This document shows, one piece after another, positions 31,257-40,124 of a stretch of 64,000 nucleotides of DNA (its first letter is position 1; every line of letters begins with the position of its first letter). Location of the stretch: positions 49,944 to 113,943 of the forward strand of contig NZ_JBMGQR010000004.1 in NCBI RefSeq assembly GCF_049059935.1, written 5' to 3'. Origin of the DNA: JAURVT01 sp049059935. Lineage in GTDB: Bacteria; Actinomycetota; Actinomycetes; Propionibacteriales; Nocardioidaceae. Under the pieces are notes generated by a model that saw only the letters and a program-made list of their open reading frames with translations, was not told the DNA's origin and ran no database searches. Made by a program: the position numbers and the translations under genes.

Positions 31257-32195
31257 CTAGGGGATGGACGGGTTGTTGCCGCCGCTGACGACGACCACGA
31301 CGACCTCGCCGGGACGGACGGTCACGGCGCCGGTCATCAGGGCGGCGAGCGGCGTCGCGGCACCGGGCTCGGCGAGGACGCGGCAGCGCTGCCAAAGCCA
31401 GCGGCGGGCCTCGACGATCGCGTCGTCGGGGACGGTGACGGGAGGCAGGTCCAGCTCGGTGGACACCGCGAAGGCGTAGCGGCCGACGGTGGAGGAGCCG
31501 AGGGAGTCGGCCGCGACGCCGCCGACCTCGATCTCGACGGGCTCGCCCGCGGCCCGGGCGGCGGCGAGGTTGGCGCAGCGCTCGGGCTCCACGGGGACGA
31601 CGGGCACCCGGTCGCGCAGGGCCAGGGCGGTGCCGGAGAACAGGCCCCCTCCCCCGCAGGCGACGAGCACGTGGTCGGCGTCGGGCACCTGCTGGGAGAT
31701 CTCCAGGCCCACCGACGCCGCGCCGCACGTGATGGACCGCTGGTCGTAGGCGTGCACCATCTCCACCGGGTGCTCGGCCTCGTAGGCCCGCGCGGCCTCG
31801 GCGGCCTGCGGGTAGTAGCCGTCGACGACGTGGGCGGTCGCGCCGTAGCCGCGGATGCGGTCGACCTTCTCCTGCGGCGACGTCGACGGGACGAACACGT
31901 CGGCCGACACGCCGACGTGGCCGGCCGCCCACGCGAGGGCCGCACCGTGGTTGCCTCCGGACGCGGTGACGACGCCTGTGGTGCCGTCGGGCAGCGACAG
32001 GACGGAGTTCAGCGCGCCGCGTGCCTTGAACGACCCGGTGTGCTGGGTCAGCTCGAGCTTCAGCACGACCCGCGCCGGGACGCCGAGCTCGTCGCCGTGG
32101 ACGTCCAGGACGGGGGTGCGACGTACCTGCCCGGCCACGCGCGCCGCGGCCGACTCGAGCTCGGCGCGGGTGGGCAGCGTGGGGAGGTCGCTCAC
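31257..32195 (-). CDS. Threonine/serine dehydratase-like PLP enzyme
   Basis: A 312-residue fold-type II PLP enzyme. The cofactor lysine is in TGSFKARGA near residue 58, the substrate loop is ASGGNHG, and the phosphate loop GGGGLFSG. There is no C-terminal ACT regulatory domain, so it resembles catabolic-type threonine/serine dehydratases. It would form 2-oxobutyrate or pyruvate plus ammonia. GTG start overlapping the YihY stop by 4 bp. Confidence 0.85.
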   Translation of the reverse strand: MSDLPTLPTRAELESAAARVAGQVRRTPVLDVHGDELGVPARVVLKLELTQHTGSFKARGALNSVLSLPDGTTGVVTASGGNHGAALAWAAGHVGVSADVFVPSTSPQEKVDRIRGYGATAHVVDGYYPQAAEAARAYEAEHPVEMVHAYDQRSITCGAASVGLEISQQVPDADHVLVACGGGGLFSGTALALRDRVPVVPVEPERCANLAAARAAGEPVEIEVGGVAADSLGSSTVGRYAFAVSTELDLPPVTVPDDAIVEARRWLWQRCRVLAEPGAATPLAALMTGAVTVRPGEVVVVVVSGGNNPSIP

Positions 32196-33295
32196 CGCCG
32201 CGTCAGCTCCTTGGCCTTCTCGCTGCGCAGCCAGGCGTAGAGCAGCGCGACCAGCGAGCCGAGGACCGCGACCGGACGCGCCAGCGTGACCAGCTGCGAG
32301 GCCGAGGGCATCGCCGCGGCGGCGGGCTCCACCCGGATGGTCGACTCGGGCTCGTGGCCGAGGGCGTAGGGCTCGGCCGCGGGCGCGGTGTCGAGCGCGG
32401 CGACGCCCCGCACGGTGTAGGCCCAGGCGGCGCCGTAGACCGTCAGGCGCGAGCAGTAGTTGATCCAGACCACGAGGGTGATGGCCAGCGCGAGGGGCGC
32501 GAACGCGGTACCGCCGACGCTGCCCAGCACGTAGACCACGAGGAACTTCAGCACCTCGAAGCCGATCGCCGACAGCAGCGCACCGCTGCGGCGTGCCGAG
32601 GCGGGCACGTGGCTGCCCCGGCCGAGGATCGAGAAGATCGCGAAGAACAGCAGCGTGCTGGCGGCCAGCCCGACGAGCGCGCCGAGCACGTAGACGACCA
32701 CCTGCGCGACGACTCCGGGCGTCTGCACGACGTCGAGGATCGCGTCGGTGAACCCGCCGACGAGCGAGGTGATGGAGACCGAGACCGTGAGGATCAGGCC
32801 GATCACGACGAGGGCCAGCAGGTCGGTCGCCTTGCCCACGACGAAGTTCGGTCGCTTGGCGATCGACTGGTCGAAGGTGGTCGTCACCGACTCGCGCAGG
32901 GCCTGGATCCAGCCGAGCCCGGTGTAGAGCAGACCCACCAGCGCGACGACGCCGACCGTGGCCGCGGCCTGCGTGATCTGGTCGAGCGTGATCGACCCGT
33001 CGCCCGGCTGGTCCGAGATGATGCCGGGCAGGATCCCCTGCACGGCGGTGACCACCGTGTCGTTGGCCTGGGGGTAGATGTTCGACACCCAGCCGGCGAC
33101 GGCGAACGCCATCGCGAGCAGCGGGAAGAACGACAGGAACCCGAAGTACGTGACGCCGCCGGCCAGCAGGTTGCCGCCCGAGCGCGTGTAGTGGTCGTTC
33201 ATCCGCAGCACGTGGTCGAGGAACGGCGACCGCGCACGGGCCGCCTCGAGGCGCGCGGCGATCTTGGCGCCGATGCCCTGCTTCTCCTCGGTCAC
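32192..33295 (-). CDS. YihY/BrkB-family inner membrane protein
   Basis: A 367-residue protein with six predicted helices and the family landmarks SGGNLLAGGVTYFGFLSFFPLL near residue 38 and FVVGKATDLLAL. The C-terminus carries a Pro/Ala/Glu-rich segment and one last helix. The family is conserved but lacks an agreed function. It commonly sits beside trpS in actinobacteria, as here. It starts at GTG in a 4-bp overlap with the upstream gene. Confidence 0.85.
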   Translation of the reverse strand: MTEEKQGIGAKIAARLEAARARSPFLDHVLRMNDHYTRSGGNLLAGGVTYFGFLSFFPLLAMAFAVAGWVSNIYPQANDTVVTAVQGILPGIISDQPGDGSITLDQITQAAATVGVVALVGLLYTGLGWIQALRESVTTTFDQSIAKRPNFVVGKATDLLALVVIGLILTVSVSITSLVGGFTDAILDVVQTPGVVAQVVVYVLGALVGLAASTLLFFAIFSILGRGSHVPASARRSGALLSAIGFEVLKFLVVYVLGSVGGTAFAPLALAITLVVWINYCSRLTVYGAAWAYTVRGVAALDTAPAAEPYALGHEPESTIRVEPAAAAMPSASQLVTLARPVAVLGSLVALLYAWLRSEKAKELTRR

Positions 33296-33795
33296 AGCGC
33301 GAACTCGCGGTGGGTGATCCAGCCGTCGCGCTCGTCGTGCACGTAGAGCGAGAAGGCGGTGACGTCGAAGGTGCACTCGAACTCGGCGAGCTCGTCGAAC
33401 GCGCGGTCGAGCGCCTCGTCGTCGAGGTGGTGCGCGACGGTGACGTGCGGGTGGTACGGGAACTCGAGGTCGCCCTTCAGCAGCCCGGCCCGCACCGACT
33501 TGGCCAGCAGCTCGGTGGGCGAGATCCCCTCGGCCACCGCCACGAACACCACCGGTGAGATCGGGCGGAAGGTGCCCGTGCCCCGCAGGTGGATGCGGTA
33601 CGGACGGTGCTCGGCCGCGGCCTCGGACAGGCGCTCGTACACGGTGTCGAGGTCGCCGTCGGTCTGCTGCGGCGGCAGCAGCGTGACGTGGGTCGGGACC
33701 GTCCGCGCGGCGGGGTCGCCGAAGGCCGCCCGGTGGCTGCGGAGCTGCTCGCCCCACGGCTCGGGGACCGGGACCGCCACGCCGATCGTCAGCAT
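33292..33795 (-). CDS. 2'-5' RNA ligase/phosphodiesterase superfamily protein
   Basis: A 167-residue protein with the two HxT/S motifs of the 2H phosphoesterase fold: HVTLLPP at about 36 and HVTVAHHL at about 117. Members act on 2',3'-cyclic or 2'-5' RNA linkages, but cellular substrates in actinobacteria are unknown. It starts at ATG 9 bp behind trpS and shares a GTGA overlap with the YihY gene. Confidence 0.82.
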   Translation of the reverse strand: MLTIGVAVPVPEPWGEQLRSHRAAFGDPAARTVPTHVTLLPPQQTDGDLDTVYERLSEAAAEHRPYRIHLRGTGTFRPISPVVFVAVAEGISPTELLAKSVRAGLLKGDLEFPYHPHVTVAHHLDDEALDRAFDELAEFECTFDVTAFSLYVHDERDGWITHREFAL

Positions 33796-33804
33796 GCGCC
33801 GACC

Positions 33805-34845
33805 CTAGCCTGTGGTCGAGGCGCCGGCGCCCGACGGCGGCACGAACCCGACCTTGTCGAAGACGTCGGCCAGCGTCGCCGACGCGACCTCGCGCGCACG
33901 CTCGGCCCCGCGGGCCAGCAGGCGGTCGAGCTCGGCCCGGTCGTCGAGCAGCGCCAGCGTCCGTCCGCGGAAGTCGGTGACGAACTCGCCAACCACCTCG
34001 GACAGGTCGACCTTGAGGTGTCCGTACCCCTTGCCCTCGTACCTCTGCTCGAGCGCGGCGACCGTCTCGCCGGTGAGCGTCGAGTAGATCGTGAGCAGGT
34101 TCGACACGCCGGGCTTGGCGGCCGCGTCGAAGCGCACCTCGCTGCCCGAGTCGGTGACCGCCGAGCGGATCTTCTTGGCCGACACCTTGGGCTCGTCCAG
34201 CAGGTCGACGATGCCCGCAGGCGACGACGCCGACTTGCTCATCTTGGCCGTCGGGTCCTGCAGGTCGGTGATCTTCGCCGTCTCCTTGACGATGTGCGGC
34301 ACGGGCACCGTGAACGCCTCACCGAAGCGGTGGTTGAACCGGCCGGCGAGGTCGCGGGTGAGCTCGAGGTGCTGACGCTGGTCCTCACCGACGGGCACCC
34401 GGTCGGCCTGGTAGAGCAGGATGTCGGCGGCCTGCAGGATCGGGTAGGTGAACAGCCCGACGGTCGAGCCCTCGGCGCCCCCCTTGGCCGACTTGTCCTT
34501 GAACTGCGTCATCCGGCTGGCCTCGCCGAAGCCGGTGATGCACCCCAGCACCCAGGCGAGCTGGGCGTGCTCGGGCACGTGGCTCTGCACGAACAGCGCA
34601 CTGCGCTCGGCGTCGACGCCGGCCGCGATCAGCTGCGCCGCGGAGCGGAGCGTCCGCTCGCGCAGCAGCGCCGGGTCGTGCGGCGTCGTGATCGCGTGCA
34701 GGTCGACGACCATGTAGAACGCGTCGTGGTCGTCCTGCAGCAGGGGCCACTGCCGCAGGGCCCCCAGGTAGTTGCCGAGGTGGAACGAGTCGGCCGTCGG
34801 CTGGATGCCGGACAGGACACGAGGCTGGGAGGACGAGCGCGGCAT
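33805..34845 (-). CDS. trpS: Tryptophanyl-tRNA synthetase
   Basis: A 346-residue class I aminoacyl-tRNA synthetase charging tRNA-Trp. The N-terminal GIQPTADSFHLGNYLGAL contains the HIGH-equivalent, and AKMSKSASS the KMSKS loop. Length is normal for bacterial TrpRS. It leads a likely operon with the 2H phosphoesterase, YihY and dehydratase genes. Confidence 0.95.
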   Translation of the reverse strand: MPRSSSQPRVLSGIQPTADSFHLGNYLGALRQWPLLQDDHDAFYMVVDLHAITTPHDPALLRERTLRSAAQLIAAGVDAERSALFVQSHVPEHAQLAWVLGCITGFGEASRMTQFKDKSAKGGAEGSTVGLFTYPILQAADILLYQADRVPVGEDQRQHLELTRDLAGRFNHRFGEAFTVPVPHIVKETAKITDLQDPTAKMSKSASSPAGIVDLLDEPKVSAKKIRSAVTDSGSEVRFDAAAKPGVSNLLTIYSTLTGETVAALEQRYEGKGYGHLKVDLSEVVGEFVTDFRGRTLALLDDRAELDRLLARGAERAREVASATLADVFDKVGFVPPSGAGASTTG

Positions 34846-34888
34846 GCGCCGATTCTGCCAGTGCCCGGACGCGCGGCTCCCGCTCCCC

Positions 34889-35593
34889 TCACCAGGCGAC
34901 GGTGTCGCCGCGGTAGTCCAGGAACTGCAGGCCCGCCCGCCCGCGCTGGGCCGCCATCGTCGCCACCAGTCGGGGGATGCTCTCGTCGACGGTGAGGTGG
35001 GCGTCCGACCCGCCGAGGTCGGTCCGCACCCAGCCCGGCGCCATGAGCAGCAGCGTGCGCGGGTCGTCGCGGTGCCGGGCCGCGTAGCTGCGCATCAGCT
35101 GGTTGAGCGCGGACTTGCTGGCGCGGTAGACCTCGAACCCGCCGCGCTCGTTGTTCGCGACGCTGCCCTGGCCGGACGACATGACCGCGATCGTGCCGCG
35201 AGGGTCCACCAGGTCGCCGAGCGTCTCGACGACGCGCATCGGGCTGAGCGCGTTGGTGACCATCAGGTGGGTGAAGGTCTCGGTGGTGACGTCGGCGGTG
35301 GTCTCGTCGCGGTCGTTGGTCACCCCCGCGTTGACGAACAGCAGGTCGAGCCGGCGACCGCCGAGCCGCTCGCGGAGCGCCTGGACCTGCGGGGGCTCGT
35401 TGATGTCGACGGACTCGACCTCGAGCCGGCCGTCGGCGCCCTCCTCCAGCTCGTGCAGGGCGGTCCGGCCGGTGCCCCTCACGGTCGCGACCACCCGCGC
35501 CCCTCGTCGCAGGTGCTCCTGGACGATCGCGAGGCCGAGCCCGCGGGACGCGCCGACGACAAGGACCGTGAGGTCCTCGGGGGTGTCGTCCAT
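34889..35593 (-). CDS. Short-chain dehydrogenase/reductase
   Basis: A 234-residue classical SDR. VVGASRGLGLAI near residue 10 binds NAD(P), NAGVT is conserved, and the catalytic residues are the serine in VMSSGQGS and the YRASK motif (Tyr/Lys). Substrate unknown. The ATG at 35593 is preceded by AGAGGAGA at good spacing, so the longer in-frame extension was rejected. Divergent from galK with about 150 bp between. Confidence 0.87.
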   Translation of the reverse strand: MDDTPEDLTVLVVGASRGLGLAIVQEHLRRGARVVATVRGTGRTALHELEEGADGRLEVESVDINEPPQVQALRERLGGRRLDLLFVNAGVTNDRDETTADVTTETFTHLMVTNALSPMRVVETLGDLVDPRGTIAVMSSGQGSVANNERGGFEVYRASKSALNQLMRSYAARHRDDPRTLLLMAPGWVRTDLGGSDAHLTVDESIPRLVATMAAQRGRAGLQFLDYRGDTVAW

Positions 35594-35745
35594 GGGGTCT
35601 CCTCTGCCTGCGACGGTCTGCCCCACCATCGTCGGGCAGGACGTGGCACCCCGCCACCGGCCACCGCCGTCGTCCTCGTCGTCCACCGACGATCCACAGG
35701 ACAGGACGTGCCCCGCTGCGCGCGCCGACCGGCAGGGACCAGACT

Positions 35746-36864
35746 GTGCCCGTGACCTCGACCAACGACGCCCCCGTCCGCGCCTGGGCCGCGCCCGGAC
35801 GGGTCAACCTGATCGGTGAGCACCTCGACTACAACGGGGGCCCGGCGCTGCCGTTCGCGATCGACCGCACCACCCGGCTCAAGGCGCGTCCCCGCACCGA
35901 CGGGCGCGTGCGCGTCTGGAGCTCCGAGGCCGAGGGGTCGGTCGAGTTCGGCGTCGACACCGAGCCGGGCCAGGTGGACGGCTGGGCGGGCTACGTCGCC
36001 GGCGTCGTGTGGGCCTGCGCGCAGGACGGCCACGTGCTCCCCGGCTACGACCTCGTGCTCGAGTCCGACGTCCCGCTCGGCGCGGGCCTGTCGTCGTCGG
36101 CCGCGCTGGAGTGCGTCGTGGCGCTCGCCGTCCGCGACCTGCAGGGCCTGGACCTGACGTCCGCGCAGGTGGCCCGGCTCGCCCAGACCGCCGAGAACGA
36201 CTACGTCGGGGCCCCCACCGGCTCGATGGACCAGCTCGCGTCGGCGTGCTGCGAGGACGGCCACGCGCTGCTGGTCGACACCCGGACCGAGCCGCCGACC
36301 CTGACGAGCGTGCCCGCGGGCTGGGACGCCGACGGCCTCGCGGTCGTCGTCGTCGACACCCGCGCCGAGCACACCCACGCGAGCGGCGAGTACGCGACGC
36401 GTCGCAGCGAGTGCGAGCAGGTGGCCGAGCTCGTCGGCGTCGAGCAGCTGGCCCTGGCGCCGCCCGACGCGATCCTCAAGGTCGACGACCCGGTGCTCAA
36501 GGCACGGCTGCGCCACGTCATGACCGAGACGACGCGCACGCGCGCCGCCGTCCGGGCGCTGCGCGAGCGGCAGTGGGAGCACCTCGGCACGCTGCTCACC
36601 GCGTCGCACGTCTCGCTCCGCGACGACTACGAGGTGTCCTGCATGGAGCTCGACGTCGCCGTCGACGCCGCGCTCGAGGCCGGCGCGTTCGGCGCCCGGA
36701 TGACCGGCGGCGGCTTCGGCGGCAGCGCCATCGCACTGGTCCCGCGCGAGGGCGTCGACGCGGTCGTCGCCGCCGTCGAGAAGTCGTTCGCGCACGCCGA
36801 GCTGACGGCGCCGCGCTCGTTCGTCGTCTCCCCCGGACGCGGCGCGCACGAGGTGGTCCGATGA
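35746..36864 (+). CDS. galK: Galactokinase
   Basis: A 372-residue GHMP kinase. The substrate signature GRVNLIGEHLDYNGG is at residues 18-32, the ATP loop GAGLSSSAALE at about 111, and the third motif MTGGGFGGSAIAL near the C-terminus. It phosphorylates galactose to galactose-1-phosphate; no galT or galE is near. The GTG at 35746 has GCAGGGA 7 bases upstream, better than the GTG at 35752. The stop overlaps pheA by ATGA. Confidence 0.9.
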   Translation: MPVTSTNDAPVRAWAAPGRVNLIGEHLDYNGGPALPFAIDRTTRLKARPRTDGRVRVWSSEAEGSVEFGVDTEPGQVDGWAGYVAGVVWACAQDGHVLPGYDLVLESDVPLGAGLSSSAALECVVALAVRDLQGLDLTSAQVARLAQTAENDYVGAPTGSMDQLASACCEDGHALLVDTRTEPPTLTSVPAGWDADGLAVVVVDTRAEHTHASGEYATRRSECEQVAELVGVEQLALAPPDAILKVDDPVLKARLRHVMTETTRTRAAVRALRERQWEHLGTLLTASHVSLRDDYEVSCMELDVAVDAALEAGAFGARMTGGGFGGSAIALVPREGVDAVVAAVEKSFAHAELTAPRSFVVSPGRGAHEVVR

Positions 36865-37706
36865 TCAGCAGGATGACCATCGCCTACCAGGGCGAGCCGG
36901 GCTCCAACTCCGACATCGTCTGCCGGCGCGAGTACCCCGACGCCGAGCCCGTCGCGTGCGCCTCGTTCGAGGACGTCTTCGCGCTCGTCGAGGGCGGCGG
37001 GGCCGACCGCGCGATGATCCCGATCGACAACTCGATCGCCGGACGCGTCGCCGACATCCACCACTTCCTGCCGACGTCGAGCCTGCACATCGTCGCCGAG
37101 CACTTCCTGCCCATCCACTTCTCGCTGATGGTGGTGCCCGGCGGCCGGCTCGAGGACGTCCGCACCGTCCACAGCCACATCCACGCGCTGGGCCAGTGCC
37201 GCAAGATCATCCGCGAGCACGACCTGCTGCCGGTCATCGGCGGCGACACCGCCGGCTCGGCCCGCGAGGTCGCCGAGTGGGCCGACCCGACGCGCGCCGC
37301 GCTCGCCACCGGGCTGGCGGCCGAGATCTACGGTCTCGACGTGCTCGCGCGCGACGTCGAGGACGAGGACCACAACACGACCCGCTTCGTCGTGCTCGCC
37401 CGCGACCCCGAGTGGGTGCCGGCGGGCCGCGGACCCACCGTCACCAGCTTCGTGTTCCGGGTGCGCAACGTGCCGGCCGCGCTCTACAAGGCGTTGGGCG
37501 GGTTCGCCACCAACAGCGTCAACATGACCAAGCTCGAGTCGTACATGGTCGAGGGCGAGTGGACGGCCACTCAGTTCCTCGCCGAGGTCGACGGGCACCC
37601 GGACGAGCGGCCGCTGGCCCTCGCGCTCGAGGAGCTCGGGTTCTTCACCACCCACGTCCGGATCCTCGGGGTGTACCCGGCCGACCCGTTCCGCCTCGAC
37701 ACGTGA
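36861..37706 (+). CDS. pheA: Prephenate dehydratase of the alphaproteobacterial type
   Basis: A 281-residue enzyme converting prephenate to phenylpyruvate. The catalytic domain runs to about 185 with the NTTRFVVL (TRF) motif, and the C-terminal ACT domain carries the phenylalanine-sensing region (NSVNMTKLESYM). IAYQGEPGSNSDIVC, SIAGRVADIHH and HSHIHALGQCRKIIR resemble stand-alone PheA of alphaproteobacteria much more than the actinobacterial form with GPEGTF. A start at 36873 is possible; the ATGA overlap with galK favours 36861. Confidence 0.9.
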   Translation: MISRMTIAYQGEPGSNSDIVCRREYPDAEPVACASFEDVFALVEGGGADRAMIPIDNSIAGRVADIHHFLPTSSLHIVAEHFLPIHFSLMVVPGGRLEDVRTVHSHIHALGQCRKIIREHDLLPVIGGDTAGSAREVAEWADPTRAALATGLAAEIYGLDVLARDVEDEDHNTTRFVVLARDPEWVPAGRGPTVTSFVFRVRNVPAALYKALGGFATNSVNMTKLESYMVEGEWTATQFLAEVDGHPDERPLALALEELGFFTTHVRILGVYPADPFRLDT

Positions 37707-38815
37707 GCATGCGCTGGCAGGACGAGGTGCCCGTCCTCACCGACGGCGTCGTCACGCTGCGCGCGCACACCGAGGACGACGTCGACCCGATGACGCAGAT
37801 GTGCCAGGACGGGCAGATGGTGCGCTGGACGAGCGTCCCGCACCCCTACACCCGGGCCGACGCACAGCGCTACGTGCGCGACTTCCTGCCCGAGGGCTGG
37901 CAGCGGCAGCACCGCGGCTGGGCCGTCGAGGCGCTGGACGACGACGGCGAGCCTCGCTACGCGGGCAACCTCGACGTCCGTGGCCTGCCGGTCGCCGACG
38001 TCGGCTTCGCGCTGCACCCGTGGGCGCGCGGGCGCGGGGTCATGCACCGCGCGGTGTCGCTGGCCACGCAGTGGGCGTTCATGGACGGCGGCGTCGAGAT
38101 CGTGCACTGGCGTGCGCACGTCGGCAACGTCGACTCGCTGCGCGTCGCGTGGCGTGCCGGGTTCTCGCTCGACGGCACCACCCCCGGGCTGCTGCACGAG
38201 CGCGGCCGGCTGCTCGACGCCTGGACCGGCCACCTGTCGTTCGGCGACCGTCCCGAGCCCCGCACGACCTGGTGGGACACCCCGGTCGTCGACGGCGAGC
38301 GGGGGCGGCTGCGTCCGTTCCGCGAGGACGACCTCGAGCGCGTCGTCGAGGCCACCCGCGACGACGAGACCCACCGGTTCCTTCAGGTCGTCGGCCTGCC
38401 GCGCGACCTCGCGGCGGCCCGCCGATGGCTCGACCGCAACGCGTGGGGGTCGGCCACCGGACGGTCGGTGCACTGGTGCGTCGCCGATCCCGCGAGCGAC
38501 GCGTTCCTGGCCACCGTGGCCGTCACCAACGTCGGCGAGGTCGAGCCCCTGACGGGCGAGCTCGCCTACTGGGCCCACCCCGACGCGCGCGGGCGCGGCG
38601 TCGTGGGCGAGGCGGCGCGGCTGGCCCTGGCGCACGCGACCGCGCCGGACGGCATGGGGCTGCGCCGCGTCGAGCTGCTGGCCGCGGCGTCCAACCCCGG
38701 CAGCAACGCGATCGCCCGACGCCTGGGCTTCGTGCACGTGGGCACCGAGCGGGCCGCCGAGCCCCTCGCGGACGGGAGCTTCGACGACCTCGTCAGGTAC
38801 GACCTGCTCGCCTGA
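37703..38815 (+). CDS. Tandem GNAT-domain acetyltransferase
   Basis: A 370-residue protein made of two GNAT units. The first covers about residues 10-180 with acetyl-CoA loop HPWARGRGVMHRAV; the second about 195-370 with HPDARGRGVVGEAARLAL. Such RimJ/RimL-like doubles acetylate proteins or small amines; the substrate is unknown. GTG start overlaps the pheA stop by 4 bp. The stop lies 7 bp from the convergent MFS gene. Confidence 0.85.
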   Translation: MSMRWQDEVPVLTDGVVTLRAHTEDDVDPMTQMCQDGQMVRWTSVPHPYTRADAQRYVRDFLPEGWQRQHRGWAVEALDDDGEPRYAGNLDVRGLPVADVGFALHPWARGRGVMHRAVSLATQWAFMDGGVEIVHWRAHVGNVDSLRVAWRAGFSLDGTTPGLLHERGRLLDAWTGHLSFGDRPEPRTTWWDTPVVDGERGRLRPFREDDLERVVEATRDDETHRFLQVVGLPRDLAAARRWLDRNAWGSATGRSVHWCVADPASDAFLATVAVTNVGEVEPLTGELAYWAHPDARGRGVVGEAARLALAHATAPDGMGLRRVELLAAASNPGSNAIARRLGFVHVGTERAAEPLADGSFDDLVRYDLLA

Positions 38816-38822
38816 GCGGGGG

Positions 38823-40061
38823 TCAGTGCGAGAGCGAGACGCGCAGGTGGTCGCGGCGCTCGATGGTCGCCGAGACCGCCAGCACCACCAGGCCGGCCGT
38901 GGCGAGGACGACCCCGACCGCGGCGGGGGCGGTGTAGCCCAGTCCGGCGGCGATCACCAGGCCGCCGAGCCAGGCACCGAGGCCGTTGGCGATGTTGAGC
39001 GCCGAGTGGTTCATCGCGGCGCCCAGCATCTCGGCCTCGCCGGCCACGAGCATCAGGCGCAGCTGGAGGAGCACCGCGAGCACCGAGGCGTTCACCGAGA
39101 TGCAGAACAGCACGAGGATCGCGGTGACGGGGTGGTGGGCCGCCCCGACGAACAGACCGAGGAAGACGCCGATCGTCACCATGGCGCCGACGAGCGAGCC
39201 GAACAGCCAGCGGTCGGCGAGCCGTCCGCCGAGCGTGGTGCCGACGATGCTGCCCACGCCGAAGGCGAAGAGCACCCACGGGATGGCGCCGCGGCCGAGG
39301 CCGGTGACCTCGGTGATGGTGGGCGCGACGTAGCTGTAGACGGCGAACATGCCGCCGAACCCGACGGTGCCGATGCCGACCGTCAGCCACACCTGGGGGC
39401 GGCGCAGCGCGCCGAGCTCGCGCCTGACCGACGCGGTGGTGTCGCGACCGGCGGCCGGGACGACGGTGGCCAGGCCGATCGCGGTGACGACCGCGAGGGC
39501 CACCACGGCCCAGTAGGCCGCGCGCCACCCCAGTGCCTGGCCGAGCCAGGTGCTGGCCGGGACGCCGGCCACCTGCGCGACGGCCAGGCCGAGCATCACC
39601 GAGCTGACGGCGCGTCCGCGCTTGTCGCGGCTGACCAGGGAGGCCGCGATGAGCGACGCAACCCCGAAGTACGCGCCGTGCGGCAGGCCCGCCACGAAGC
39701 GGGCGACCATCAGGCTGCCGTACGACGGCGCGAGCGCGGTGAGCACGTTGCCGAACGCGATCGCGAGCACCAGGCCGAGCGCGAGGCCGCGGCGCGGCAG
39801 GCGCGCACCCAGCGACACGATCGGCGGCGCGCCGACCACGACCCCGGCGGCGTAGGCGGTGATGACGTGCCCCGCCTCGGGGATCGTGGCGCCGACGCCG
39901 GTGGCGATGTCGGGCAGCAGGCCCATCGTCACGAACTCCGTGGTGCCGATGACGAACCCGCCGAGGGCGAGGGCCGCGATGGCCGTCACCACCCGCACGG
40001 CGCTGTGCGGCGCCTCCGCCTGCACGTGGGTCGGGGCCTGCACCTGCCTCGTCATGGTCAT
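38823..40061 (-). CDS. MFS efflux transporter (DHA1 family)
   Basis: A 412-residue permease with 12 helices. GFVIGTTEFVTMGLLPDIA in helix 1 is characteristic of the AraJ/CmlA/YdhP group of drug and sugar efflux pumps, and RDKRGRAVSS is the loop 4-5 region. An 11-bp palindrome GTCATAGTGAC (40057-40067) overlaps the start codon and may be a repressor site. No regulator gene is adjacent. Confidence 0.85.
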   Translation of the reverse strand: MTMTRQVQAPTHVQAEAPHSAVRVVTAIAALALGGFVIGTTEFVTMGLLPDIATGVGATIPEAGHVITAYAAGVVVGAPPIVSLGARLPRRGLALGLVLAIAFGNVLTALAPSYGSLMVARFVAGLPHGAYFGVASLIAASLVSRDKRGRAVSSVMLGLAVAQVAGVPASTWLGQALGWRAAYWAVVALAVVTAIGLATVVPAAGRDTTASVRRELGALRRPQVWLTVGIGTVGFGGMFAVYSYVAPTITEVTGLGRGAIPWVLFAFGVGSIVGTTLGGRLADRWLFGSLVGAMVTIGVFLGLFVGAAHHPVTAILVLFCISVNASVLAVLLQLRLMLVAGEAEMLGAAMNHSALNIANGLGAWLGGLVIAAGLGYTAPAAVGVVLATAGLVVLAVSATIERRDHLRVSLSH

Positions 40062-40108
40062 AGTGACAAGTAAGGCACAGGCCCCGGAGATTGTTCCAGC
40101 TAGCGACC

Positions 40109-40124
40109 CGTGAGAGCCCTCACG
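40109..40124 (-). terminator. Small hairpin after the betaine-binding protein gene
   Basis: CGTGAG-AGCC-CTCACG sits directly behind the stop codon of the minus-strand binding protein gene (ends 40125). It is a modest stem without a U-tract, so it is a tentative terminator of the ABC operon. Confidence 0.45.
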
